Positions 13,816 to 40,747 of a stretch of 64,000 bases of DNA are shown here, one piece after another. Source of the stretch: Brachyhypopomus gauderio. Its lineage: Eukaryota > Chordata > Actinopteri > Gymnotiformes > Hypopomidae. The notes below the pieces were generated by a model, which worked only from the letters and a program-made list of their open reading frames with translations, had not been told where the DNA came from and ran no database searches. The stretch is taken from contig NC_135218.1 in NCBI RefSeq assembly GCF_052324685.1, positions 10,874,516 to 10,938,515 of the forward strand. The letters are read 5' to 3'. Within the stretch, counting starts at the first letter, position 1. Each line of letters begins with the position of its first letter. The translations under genes were made by a program, and so were the position numbers.

Positions 13816-14940
13816 TATGTATTTATTGATGTAAATGGAAATATTTTATGTTTAATGTTCTATAACTGATAGAGTTGCACAGTTTACATCTTGTGGGATG
13901 TAATGTTCCTTTCAGAAAGGCATCCCCATTGGCATTAGTGGTGAGTCAGTGTTGTCACATTATAATCTCCAGTCAGTCTGAAGCCTACAGAACCGTTTTA
14001 GAAGGTTGTGGTGGTTAAGCACCTGGTGGTTAAGCACTGTAGTCGTGTGCTGTGACCCACGTACAGTAGAGGTGAGATGGCACTTCTGTTCCTCCTGCCT
14101 GACCGGTAATGAAGAATTAATGTATTAATTTGCTTAGCCTGGAAGGCTCTGTTTGCCTGCCTCTTCGCATCCAGAATCAAGTCACAGACATCGCACACAA
14201 AAGAAAAAAGGAATCTGCTGTAATTGTCAGTGTCATTAATCAAACTGTGATTAGGTTCAAGTTTGAAATTTGTTGAGAAGCAGCATTGGTTTTATTGTTC
14301 TAGCCAAACCTGCACTGAAACGTCTGATCACATTGTTCAGGTAATCACAGCTTGCGTTTCTTGGAAATTAATTTGTGAAATTCATAGTGAGCTAATAGAA
14401 ACCTCAAAGAAACATTGAGGAGTACTTGGTGAATTTTGTGGGCAAGAAGGAAATTACAGTAGATCTAAAACCGTAATACAGATACAAAATGATCTTTCCA
14501 GCTATGCCAAATTTTAGATCAACTGCTGACGGATTTCAGATTCAGATTGTTCTTACATGCACCCACTTTGTTCAAGGTGCACTGGATAATTTTGCATTAA
14601 CATTAGGGTCTCTTCTAAATATATCAGATAGAGAGCTAAACCAAATATCCCTTCTATCCATATATTGTTCACTAGGACAACTGGACTTAACTGTTCCAGC
14701 AGAACCAGGAGACATCAGCTTAGGTGCTTTAGGATGGGCTTTGATAGGGCTAAGGTTTAAAAATGTATGTTTGCTTTAGAGATTAAACTGTAATCCCTGT
14801 GGTCACCCCCCAATCTGGGTCCTGGGCAACTGTATTTCATGAGGATGAGTGGGCCTATCGATGGAATCAGTGGGCAGTCATATTTCTATTTGCTTTTGTG
14901 TATGTGCCTGTGTGCGTGTCCATCCAAGCAAGCATACAAG

Positions 14941-14946
<6 letters not shown>

Positions 14947-14984
<38 letters not shown>
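14947..14984. repeat. (TG)n microsatellite
   Basis: About 19 TG units in intergenic sequence. Confidence 0.95.
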
Positions 14985-14986
<2 letters not shown>

Positions 14987-17900
14987 AGTGTTTGCACAGC
15001 ATCTTTGCTCAGTCTTAGGTTGCTGTAGAAAGTAAATGTGTTTCGTAACAGTGATCCAATCTCTATGGCAACAGAGAAGAGCAATGGATTTAGCTCCTTT
15101 TCTGATACTCTGGCACGTGTTGTCCTACATACACTAATTAATCCTCTTGAAATCTATGAAGTGAATATATCCCTATCCTAGAATAGATCACGTATGAAGC
15201 AGCCTTTGTCTTCCATAATAATCACTTGCATAACAAGTCTGACCGGTTAAAGCCTCATTTAATGTATCTCTCTATTTCAGTTTCATGCTAAGAGACCTGG
15301 CGTCTTTGTTCTCATTGTTTCCCAGAATAGATCCCAGTGGAGACAAAGTGTTTCTCATTTTCTTTTGTCTCATACTTTGTAGCCCTTGCACTTACAGACA
15401 CACCCCCGCACTCTTCTTCACATTTCATTCTTCATTCATCTCCATTATATAAGCAGTAGCGCTGAACTCCAGTGTGGAACTACAATGGGGACTAGTGTGA
15501 CCAATGACGGATACACGAGTGGACGAAAATATGTATTCAGCATCAGATATCTTTGTTTTAGTTTAGCGTTAAGTTGCTCAGCTCATTGTCCCCCACGTAT
15601 CCAGTATGGTGGTGTTGTGTTGCTGGTAAGGGAACAGAGAACACGCTGAACCGATTGCAGCAGCCAGGCACTAATGAGAGCATCAGCACTAATGATCGTA
15701 ATGTAATCATCACAATCATGTAATAATTCTAGTAGTTATTATCTGTTATGTCTTACAAAATTCTTGCCACTTACTTCAATGCTGAAACTGTTCATAGTTG
15801 ATATGCTTGGTATCATTTTTAATTGAGGATATATTTTACTGTTATTTATTGCTGCATGGTATTCATTGCAACATTGGCATCTGTAAGGCATCAGGAAGTC
15901 TTGTAAACAAGCTGTGTTTAAGAGCATTTTAAAGGATCTGTCAAACTTGGCTAAACTAGCCCTTTTTTACATCTCCTCTGGGTTTGACCATTTAGACACC
16001 ATCAGAAATGAACAGGTTCAATGCTGTATTCTCTTGCCCCTTGAAGCCTGGTCAGCTGGGGCTGTTGTTCCTCTTACAGTTCCTCTTTCTCCCTGAGGTC
16101 TCTGTCTTCCTGAGGTCTCTGTCTCCCTGAGGTCTCCGTCTCCCTGACATATTTTTGTAAGGTATGCTCAGGTGTACAGCGTCAGCTCATGTGAGTGCTG
16201 CTTGTAGTGACAGAGGTTAAATTCACCAGGCAACCACGGTGACAGGCGAGCCACTCCATGGTAACGCTACGTAAGCAGAGATAGGTGGAGCACGTCTCTC
16301 TCTAGCTCTTTCATGGGGTGTTCTCATAGAATAAGAGATGGTACAGTAGACGCATAATGTCAAAGGACACAGAGGAAAATGGGCATCCTGTGCTCACAGC
16401 TTCACTTTGCAGCCAATACATGTCTTCATCAATCATCCTTCCATTTGTTTGACTGTAGGTACAATGGTGTGGTAAGGAGAAAGTAAACAATTTTATTATG
16501 TAATATGGAGAAAGTAGGCCAACCATGGAATAATGGTGAGATCTGAGTTCAGATATTAGAGTCATATACTAATAGATTTTGCAGGTAAAAAATATCCACT
16601 GTTTTTAAATACATACACATTATGATACAGTGTTTTTGCTTTTTACTTCTAATAATAATACAGACATTCTAACAGTCACATTTAAAGAGTTCAGAAGACT
16701 CTAGTAAAACCTGTTCTAAATGTGGTAAATAGTGCTTACGTCTGACCACAAGATTACTGGTTCCAGTCTCTTCCTGGTACACCACAACAAGCCTTAGAGA
16801 TTCTGAGTAAGGCATCTTTCCAAGTGGTGACAGAACTACTCTTTGCATATAGTTCTGTGGTTCTTCATGTCAGGGACTATGATTTATTGTTTAAAAACAG
16901 ACAGCCTAACATAAAACAAAGAAACACTGAAATTCCCAAAATGTCTATTATGAATGATAGGGTGGAATCAATGATAGAGGTCGTTCAGTGCATTGACTGT
17001 GCCATTTGATATGAATAATTTCCTATAAATCTCTGATATTTATTTATTAAAAGCCAACACTGAAGCAGTGACATATCTCTTTAATGAATGATGTGAACAG
17101 ACTCACTCTCAGAAGAAAGACGTGAACGCTGCCTCCTGTTTCAGAGCTTACAGCTGCTCTGGACTAGCACAGCAGTAGACACACCCCACCAGGGCCTGAA
17201 TATTAGCAATGAACACTCTTCTGTACTGACCACAACCACAGGCCGAACAGACTCTGTCCCTTCCATCACAGCAAGATCAAGCATGGTCAACATGTGCACA
17301 CAGACCCTCACTTCATTTAAAAGATCATCTTTAGGCAATTATGTTTGCATGATAATGTATAAATTATTAACCTGTTTATGCACCTCTACCTTTAAGCTTA
17401 CAGCATGAAAAAATATGAAGGAAAAAAAGCTAATTACAAATGTAAGTAGAATACCAGAAGCCAACTGCTAATCTGCAGTCACAGTATTCATCTAGACTCT
17501 CATACTGAAAGAAGTAACAGCACATTGTTGTTGCCAGTTTACTCTCAATTCCACCAGTTGTCTCTGTAATATTCTCTCCAGTTAGAGAACCGATGTGCTG
17601 TTGCCAGACCTGCAAGGCTTTGTCACGTTTATGTAACTGCACTCATTCTGCACTTCACAATATTAGAACAGGTGGAGACACCAGGGCATGCTGGGAGATT
17701 TTGGCTGGCAGCTGGTAAACACATAAGGTATGTCCTAAATGCATAAAAGATATCAAAGCCCATAAGCATGCAGGAGGGGTTCTGACCTCTCAGCTCCTTG
17801 GAAAGCCCAGTTGCTCATATGGGCCAGTTATTGCAAGATGTACATTCATAAATGATCATAAATGTATTTTGTATCTTTTATTCATATGACATTCCTATTC

Positions 17901-19544
17901 ATCTGGAATAGAACCAAATAATAAAATAAAAGAGGCCTCCCTTACCCATCTAGCTTCTGATTACTAACTGAAGGCATGAAATAGACTGTGCCCATCAGAA
18001 CTGAATTTACATGTAATGATTTTCATTGGATTTGACTCTTTATTAAATTAATGGAGTTCATGTGTTCATAGAACTGAACAGCAGGAGTAAATAAGAGAGC
18101 AGGTGTAATCTGGAGGAGGAAGACGTCTGTGCCTCACAGTCCATGTTTATCTGTTTCCCCTTTTCCTAAACAGCATTACTTTTGCCTCATGTCATTTCCT
18201 TATTTTGCTTCAACTTTTGTCTTCTAAAGTTTTGATATTTTGGGCTCTGTTTGTTTTGATTGTATGGATTTCAAAAATTTTTTTTTTCTGAATATGACTT
18301 AACTGGTTTTAAAATATGAGTGGAAAAAAGCCTGAACTATTGATATCATGCCTGTGTGGATTATCCCCATACACAGTAAGGTATAAGTAAAGTCTGCTAG
18401 CCATTAGCACACATGACGTCACTTTGAGCTCATGGTAGACAAGAGACTTGAACCAGTCTACCTGGACCAGGTGGGCGGCAAAAAAATCTAGTAAAACCTG
18501 ACTGACTGAAAGAAGACAGACAGAACAGTAGAAATATGAAAATATGAACAGAAAATACTAAGATATTTATTATTTATTTGTATTTATATTTCTTTTGATA
18601 TATACACATACATTTATATATTTAAAACTTAAAAATTATAAACAGTTTCGTATTTGACAGTTTTGAACTTCCTCATTTTTCTAACCTTTCCAATTAAACA
18701 TCCAGACTAAAGAAATATCTTTGGTGAAGGGTAGAGATGTGAAGGTATTTCTGACAAAGGTCACAGAGTTTGCTTCTGTGCAAACGTGTTTTGTTGTCTG
18801 AGGTTTGTGCTTGTTGGTATTAATGTACTTATTCAACAAGTCTTGCCACATTGGCCAGTGGATACCTGCTCAGAGGGTTTGGCATCTTAGCATGGGTGAA
18901 CTGAAACATGGGGAATCCTGTATATTACCTTAGATGCATTTTGTTTTCTTTATTTGTTCCTTTAGGAAGGCAAATCAACATTATCATTAATGACTGTTTA
19001 GTCTTGGCTGTGATCAATCAAAATAAAATGATAAAAACTTATTCACCCAATCCTGAAATGCCTTAGTGTTCATCAAAACTGAACAGTTCACATATTAAGG
19101 TTAAAATAACCTTTATTTAAAACAGTTAATTTCTATGCAATTTTTTTAAATTTTGATGTTTAAATTCCAAAATAGATTTCATTACATTTGGCTTTGACGA
19201 TGTTTAGAAACAAGACCTTTCTGAGGTGTATCATGTGACCTCTGAGTCTATTTACATAATTCCTGATATGATTAGACAACATAATGGGGATTTCTGTCAC
19301 TGCATGTTTCAATAAACTGAGTATTCTTGGTGCAAAAATGACCCCTGGTGATTAAATCTGGTATGTAAGCCACTTTTGTGCAACATTTTATTGATATAAA
19401 TAATAAAAATAGCCTTTCTTCGAATAAAAACTGAAACTGACCTTAATTTAAAACAAATAGTTGCATATTTCTTAATGGAACAACATGAATTCTGTAGTGT
19501 GAGAATATGTAAATATTTTGACACTTATATTTGAATGTATGAAT

Positions 19545-19690
19545 GAATGTTCAATTTATATAGTGCCTTTCAACATACCCAATGTCACTTTACAACTTTA
19601 ACACAGGTACAAGTCTTGCACAACCAATCACACACCATCAAGAAGCAGCGCTGAGAGGCAAAGGTGCTAACCACCAAGCCACCGTGTTGC
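19545..19690. repeat. Probable ancient dispersed repeat fragment
   Basis: The phrases ATTTATATAGTGCCTTTCAA and GCTAACCACCAAGCCACCGT, with GAAGCAGCGCTGAG between, are familiar from dispersed repeats in many fish genomes. I cannot assign a class. It lacks visible ends. Confidence 0.4.
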
Positions 19691-19777
19691 ATGTATTTGA
19701 TACATCACTTTTGCCTGTACACTCTGCTTAGGTGAAAGATCACAACTAAAAATAGAGGGGAAAAAACATGCTTCATT

Positions 19778-20141
19778 CAGGGTTGCCAACTTTTGACGTT
19801 CGCTTGGAGTGAGATTTTAACCTGGAGCCGGTGGCGAACGAAAGTTGTTGAGCGGGGGGCGGGGGGGGGGGGGGGGGGGGTGTGGCGAACGAAAGTTGTT
19901 GAGGGGGGGGGGGGGGGGGGGTGGCGGCGAACGTAAAATGGACACAGATTCAGTGTTATATCGCCGGTGGATGGCGCCAGGGCTAGCGAACTAGTAACGT
20001 ATTGAATCATATATGTGGATCTGAGGTAAATAAACTGGATATTTTTTTTCGGCGTGAGATATCGGAAGTGTGGCGTGAGAGCGTGTGAAAACGGTCAAAT
20101 GCGTGTGTCTCACGCTCAATGCGTGAGAGTTGGCAACTCTG
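19778..20141. mobile_element. Nonautonomous DNA transposon (MITE), 364 bp, 6-bp TSD
   Basis: Termini are inverted: CAGGGTTGCCAACT on the left and AGTTGGCAACTCTG on the right, one mismatch apart. The flanks are TTCATT at 19772-19777 and TTCATT at 20142-20147, a perfect 6-bp target-site duplication. Inside are two G-tracts separated by a repeated GTGGCGAACGAAAGTTGTTG unit. No coding capacity. A second, rearranged copy lies in usp4 intron 19 (38512-39513). The CAG...CTG ends suggest the hAT group; the 6-bp duplication is shorter than the usual 8. Confidence 0.8.
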
Positions 20142-21882
20142 TTCATTGCAGTTTGTCCACTTAGATAAGAACATTGAGCCCATAAACGTGACAGTCACAC
20201 CTCCACCAGCTTGTTAGAGACCAACCCATCTCAAACCAGCACACACCCCAAGTCCATGAGCCCTCCAACACTTCATCTTTAGTATATGTTGCCCAGAACA
20301 ACTTAGATATTTCTTAGCATGACAGTATGCATGCAACCTGGGACCTCACTGTTAGCACGTAGCACTTCCTGTGGCAGCATGTGTGCTCCTGTGGGCACCA
20401 TGTATTCTGGTAGGGAGTGATGATCATTGGCTCCTAAGTACAGTGACTGTGCTTTACACCACTCCCATTAGCTCATTGCTGTTATATGCCCATTGCATAT
20501 AGACTTACATATATGTAGAAATATTAACATAAAAAAAAAGATTTTGCGTAAGGTTGACATCTAGTGGTAGTAAATATTTAATGCACACTCCAGTTATTTT
20601 TCAAAAAAGCTTAATCAGGTTTTTTTTTTTTTTTTGTATTTCATTTTAATGTTTTATTTTTATGTTTTGCAGTATGTTTTCAGAATAGTTATTTATGCAA
20701 GTATTAAAACTATACATTCATTTGACTTGTAATGTATGCCTTAATTTGCATTTTAATAGTTTGGAAGAAGCCATTACAGCCTTCGTTGACACACCAAGTT
20801 AACAAATTACCTGTTAATTACAAGTGATACACAGCCCTTTTCAACAGATATCAGATATTCAGTATGATTTAAACTGGTTCATACAATAACCATTTCTCCT
20901 TCTTCCAAAGAGCAGCATACTGATGTCTATTAGAGATTTCAAAGATGATGTGTCACCAAAAAGTCTTTTATTTTAATATATTATATATATTGGAGTGTTT
21001 GGCCCCTAAGAAACTGGTAGTTGTTTTGCTGCAGATTCAGTTCAGAGAGAAGGTGCTATTAACAGCCATCACCTTGTTCATCTTCCTGGTGTGTTGCTTT
21101 GCTGTTATTGTCAAAAGCTCTAAATGCAAATGAACTCTAGAAGATAAACTTTGTTTATATCAGTCTTTCAGCACTGACTTTCTATCTAAGTCAAGTTTAA
21201 ATCAAATAAAATTGAATGATTTACGTAACATGCATACATAAAAATTTAGCTGAAATGCTCTTCAATAAGACGTGCTTTGGCTTAATTCCTAGATTCCCCT
21301 CTTCGGTATCATGTCATCAGACTCTGCAGATCCAGAGTAATACTTGCTTCCAACAGAGGTGGTCTTACCCAAAGCTCAGCTTCATTGAAAGAAACTACAG
21401 TCCTTTTGTAACGAACAAGGCTGGGCAGGTTGGACGCAGATGCAGATATTAGGAGGTTTAATATAACAGACTAACACAAAAGAGCAGAACTCATACAAAG
21501 ACCAAAGCTGAACATGAAAGTTAACACAAAGACACAGAGAGCATGAACAAACAGAACAAAAACCACTACTCACGACTAGAACATTAGACATAATCTTTCA
21601 ACTGTCAACATACAATAACCCACAACCACAGAGACCAAACACAGGACTTAAATACATCAACTAAACAAGGGACACAACAAGACACACCTGAAAGTGATAA
21701 CGAGGGGCAGAGAACACAGCAGGGGTGTGAAAACAGAGACAACTAGGAAACGTCAAAATAAAAGACACTCAAACACACAGAGAACAAATCAAAAGTCAAG
21801 ACTGACAGGGGGGAGGCAGGACCACATGACACCTTTACTGTCTTCTAAAAACTGTTAAATAAAGTCATGTCATAGCGTCAGT

Positions 21883-23006
21883 TCATCTTGGTAATGACAT
21901 ATGCAAGTCCTGCACAGTGGTCAGAGGGATTTTAAGCCATTCTTCTTGCAGGACAGTGGCCAGGTCACTACGTGATGCTGGTGGAGGAAAACGTTTCCTG
22001 ACTCGCTCCTCCAAAACACCCCAAAGTGGCTCAATATTATTTAGACCTGGTGACTGTGCAGGCAATGGAAGATGTTCAACTTCACTTTCATGTTCATCAA
22101 ACCAAATGTATTGGTGCATTGTCATCCTGATACACAGCACCACCTTCAGGATACAATGTTTGAACCTTTGGATGCATATAATACTCCAGAATGGTTCGGT
22201 AGTCCTTGGCAGTGATGCGCCCATCTATCACAAGTACTGGGCCAAGAGAGTGCCATGATATGGCAGCCCAAACCATCCCTGATCCACCCCTCTGCTTCAC
22301 TCTGGACAACAGTCTGGGCGGTGCTTCTTTGGGGCTTCTCCACACTGTAACTCTCCCGGATGTGGGGAAAACAGTAACGGTAGACTCATCAAATAACAAT
22401 ACATGTTTCATATTGTCCAAATCCAAAAATTTGCGCTCCTTGCACCATTGAAACCGACATTTGTCATTGGCACGAATGACAAATGGTTTGGCTATAGCAG
22501 CCCGGCTGTGTATTGACCCTGTGGAGCTCCCAATGGACAGATTTGGTGGAAACAGTAGAGTTGAGGTGCACACTTAATTCTGCCGTGATTTGGGCAGCCG
22601 TGGTTTTATGTTTTTTTAATACAATCCGGGTTAGCACCCGAACATCCCTTTCAGACAGTTTCCTCTTGCGTCCACAGTTAATCATGTTGGATGTGGTTCG
22701 TCCTTCTTGGTGGTATGTTCACATTACCCTGGATACTGTGGCTCTTGATACATCACAAAGACTTGCTATCTTGGTCACAGATGCGCCAGCAAGATGTGCA
22801 CCAACAATTGTAATGTATACACAACACATAATGTTGTGTGCATTGCAATATTTTGAGCAAAACTGTGCTCTTACCCTGCTAATGGAACCTCCACGCACTG
22901 CTCTTACTGATGCAATGTGCAATTAATGAAGATTGGCCACCAGGCTGGTCCAATTTGACCATAAAACCTCCCACACTAAAATGACAGATGTTTCAGTTGT
23001 CCAACC

Positions 23007-23008
<2 letters not shown>
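21883..23008 (-). mobile_element. Decayed Tc1-like transposon, 3' end lost
   Basis: The minus strand carries a nearly full Tc1 transposase split over at least three frames: a helix-turn-helix part (VGAHLAGASVTKIASLCDVS) at 22922-22719, a second part (INCGRKRKLSERDVRVL) at 22685-22464, the catalytic middle (LLFDEST, then QDDNAPIH) at 22573-22097, and the C-terminal part (SPGLNNIEPLWG) at 22224-21883. The 5' terminal repeat is present at about 22960-23008 (plus strand ...CAGTTGTCCAACCCCTG). The matching repeat after the stop codon at 21883 is absent. It ends directly at a (TG)n array. Frameshifts and the missing end make it inactive. Confidence 0.9.

Positions 23009-23087
<79 letters not shown>
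23009..23087. repeat. (TG)n microsatellite abutting the Tc1 terminus
   Basis: About 39 TG units start at the last base of the Tc1 terminal repeat. Tc1 elements insert at TA, so the array has probably replaced the flanking TA. Confidence 0.95.
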
Positions 23088-23090
<3 letters not shown>

Positions 23091-23451
23091 ATGTTTACGT
23101 TAGGATTACATAAGTAAAGCATAATCGAATTGTAGTATAAGAAAGATATTACAATGTAATAAATATTACAAAGTAGTACATTTTTATTCTTTGGTTTGAA
23201 AGGTCTTATTCCAGCCAAAAGTAATTTCTTTATGCAAAACCAATGTAACTCACAGTCATATTTTTGAAGACGAATTGTATTACATATGTGTTATTAACGT
23301 AAAATAAGTTTCCTGTTAAAAAACAGCCCCAACTTATTCTACAGTATATACAAAGTTGGACCTACAGAAAATAATTTTATTAAATACATTTTTAAAAATT
23401 ATAAATATTTTAAAATCCTTTTTTACTCACCTGAGTATGGAACTCAAATGC

Positions 23452-23454
<3 letters not shown>

Positions 23455-23487
<33 letters not shown>

Positions 23488-23498
23488 TATTATTAGTA
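23455..23498. repeat. (TTA)n microsatellite
   Basis: About 14 TTA units with one interruption, just upstream of the emc3 promoter. Confidence 0.95.
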
Positions 23499-23499
23499 A

Positions 23500-23678
23500 G
23501 ATCTTGCATTAAAAGCCCGTTTGAGAGCGTCGTCGTGGTGTCTGGCTTCACGGCGCCTCCATCTTCTGGGCGGTGAACTCGCACCTTTGTCGGCGCTGAT
23601 GCTGCAGGAGGAGCTCGATGGCTTTGGGTTAGTGCGGGGCTGTGGTGCGACATTGCGGAGATAACCGACTGCGACAAG
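23500..23678 (+). promoter_or_regulatory. emc3: Probable emc3 promoter and untranslated first exon
   Basis: CpG-rich sequence ends in GCGACAAG followed by GTAAAA at 23679, a plausible donor. It would join the acceptor ending at 23997 or 23998 (CACCCCAG) ahead of the start-codon exon. The first-exon start cannot be fixed. The following intron contains GTTAGCTAGC and GCTAACGTTA words like those at the other promoters of the window. Confidence 0.5.
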
Positions 23679-24002
23679 GTAAAACGGACTGTATTAATAT
23701 AAAAAAATAGTCTCCCGACGTGATGTTTAATGGCGTAAACGGGGCGAAAGCAGCACCTGATGGGTGGAGCAGCACCGCGAGCTCGCTAACGTTACAGTCC
23801 CAGTTAGCTAGCAACATAGCCGGCAATGTACTGACTGGAGCTAGCGGCTGTGTGTGGTTCACACAGCTAACTTAGCTAATGTAGCAAAACAATTATCGAG
23901 GTATAAGGCAAATAACATTTCATAGTGAGTGCTGGAATGTAAATTGTTGTAGTTTTACATATTAAATGTAGCCACCCCCTTGTTTTGTCCACCCCAGGCT
24001 GA

Positions 24003-26648
<2,646 letters not shown>

Positions 26649-27095
26649 ATGCCTTTCACACTAGGGAATGGCATTACAGGGCATGACCTAAAACATTTTT
26701 TTTAATTACAGTGCAGTTTCAGGTTTTCTTTGCCCCACACAGTGGATTGATCCAACTCGTGAAGGGCTTGATAATTAGCTGATAAACTGGATTAAGTGTG
26801 TTGGGAGTAGAGAAAATATGAAACTGCAGGGTGCTCAGGACTGGAGCGGAAAATGCCTAACCTACAAACTAATTCTAATTAAACTGAATGGACTGCTTTT
26901 GGAACTGATGAAACACATTCTGGTATTTGTAGTTGAGCTGCATAAACCTCACTGTTGACATATCTCCATGTTATGTATGCATACACTGTTCTCTCTTTAA
27001 TTCCCACCCACAACTCCCTTTATATCAGTTTTCGCATTATGGAAGTAGTTAAAGTCGAATTAAATCATGCTTAATAAATCGCTTTCTATAATAGC
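26649..27095 (+). other. emc3: emc3 3' UTR with poly(A) signal
   Basis: Noncoding AT-rich sequence with AATAAA at 27073-27078, the likely poly(A) signal. The exact cleavage site is not visible. Confidence 0.6.
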
Positions 27096-28290
27096 TTTGT
27101 AACACAGTGATGCAAATCTTGGGTAGCTTGTGGCCTGGGGTATACTGTGAAAGCTAAATTTGTTAGCAAGTTGGGCTGTTTGGTTGACATTGACCTAAAA
27201 GATCAATTCAATTGTCCCAGTTATCCTGGTAACAAAAAAATCAGCGTAGTATTAACCCCAGTTTATTCATAGCAACAATCCATTCTAATATTTACATGGT
27301 TCTTTTATTTTCTTTAATCTCTCCTTGTAGATTTTATTTTAAAAGGACTTATTGAGCCAGGGTTCATGAATGTTTAAAAACAAATGATTGGGCAGATTTT
27401 AAAAAATGGACCAATCCCAAACAAGGCTTTAATTATGTGGATTATTGTAGAACATCCATCTATTGGTCGTGGCTTGACGTGGCCCACCTCTGCCACCTGT
27501 GATCATCCCTAACATCAGGGGTGTGGAGGTTGTCCTGCCCGTGGCAGCCGGGTCTGCAGGTTTGCATTCTGACTAAGCAAGAGGTGGCGGAGTGGTAGAG
27601 CGCTGGTGTGATCCTGGTTGGTTGGAATGAAAACCTGCTACCACACCTGCCCTTTGTGGAACATGCTCCCACCCATCTTGTGTGTTTCCCATACGTGGCT
27701 GTTAGTCTTTTTACCCCTTTCTAGTAAATCATCATTTTTGTGCTTGGTTTTGTATCTTTTGTTTATTTTGTAACATTTGTAAGGTGAAACTATGATGCAC
27801 TTGCAGGAAGTGTTTATCCATAATAGAACTTGTTTTGTCCAATCAGCTGTGTTTTTGTGCCATAATTAATTAGTGTAAAAGTATGTTCTCTTCATACTGT
27901 CAGATATTTACTATAATTAACCTGGTGGGGAATATATATAAATATCAGATATGAATATTTTGATAGATATTTTTTGGTTCGTAGATTACTCAATTAAGCA
28001 GTGACACTAGAATGAGGCTGACACATTTGGCATAAAACAAATAGGCTATGATCTTTAGTACATCTATGAATAAAGTGGTTATTCCAAAAGGTATATAAAC
28101 ATAGCACGTTATTTCATGTACAGATAGTGTTTTATATAGATATACTTACCATTTTTTAACGTTTGTGTACTGATCTATTTGTAGTAAACAGGATATAAAA
28201 CATTTCATATGTACGCTGGGTAAACGCCCCCCACTGGTGAGTGCATGCAACTGCGAGTCACAGAATTTGGGAGTAGTGTACTTGTCTGTT
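27096..28290. other. Intergenic region between emc3 and usp4
   Basis: AT-rich sequence without recognisable exons. It holds a pair of SINE-like fragments (27495-27670). The last 100 bp become CpG-rich toward the usp4 promoter. Confidence 0.55.
27495..27670. mobile_element. tRNA-derived SINE-like fragments in inverted orientation
   Basis: GAGGTGGCGGAGTGGTAGAG at about 27580 resembles a Pol III A box (TGGCNNAGTGG). GGTTGGAATGA at about 27620 resembles a degraded B box, followed by AAAACCTGCTACCACACC and a CCCTTTGTGGAA stretch seen in fish SINE bodies. Immediately upstream, 27505-27565 reads on the minus strand as a related body (ATGCAAACCTGCAGACCCGG ... CACACCCCTG). The two parts therefore look like head-to-head fragments. 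The class is inferred. Confidence 0.5.
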
Positions 28291-28374
28291 TACTAGCTAG
28301 CTAGCCTGTCGAAGCTAGCACGCGTCCTACAGCTGCGCGCGCCCACGGTCGCTGCGGGTTCACTCACTTGCACG
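28290..28374 (+). promoter_or_regulatory. usp4: Probable usp4 promoter / 5' UTR
   Basis: A CpG-rich segment lies immediately upstream of the start codon, with GCGCGCGCCC and TAGCTAGCTAGC words. The CpG-rich zone continues through about 29.4 kb in intron 1. There is no clear TATA box. The extent is inferred. Confidence 0.45.

Positions 28375-40747
<12,373 letters not shown>

Larger units (their letters stand above)
13816..23500. other. Intergenic region between ip6k2 and emc3
   Basis: I find no conserved exon here. Contents: a (TG)n array at 14947-14984; a short 20-24-bp tandem repeat (CCTGAGGTCTCTGTCT units, about 16085-16149); a fragment at about 19545-19690 that resembles a common fish dispersed repeat; a MITE at 19778-20141; an A-rich segment of unknown origin at about 21410-21840; a Tc1 copy at 21883-23008; a (TG)n array at 23009-23087. 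Open frames such as 14489-14779 resemble no family I know. Confidence 0.6.

Noticed and set aside
14489-14779. 96-aa frame in the ip6k2-emc3 gap
   Set aside because: Ordinary composition but no recognisable family, no splice context and AT-rich surroundings; most likely chance.
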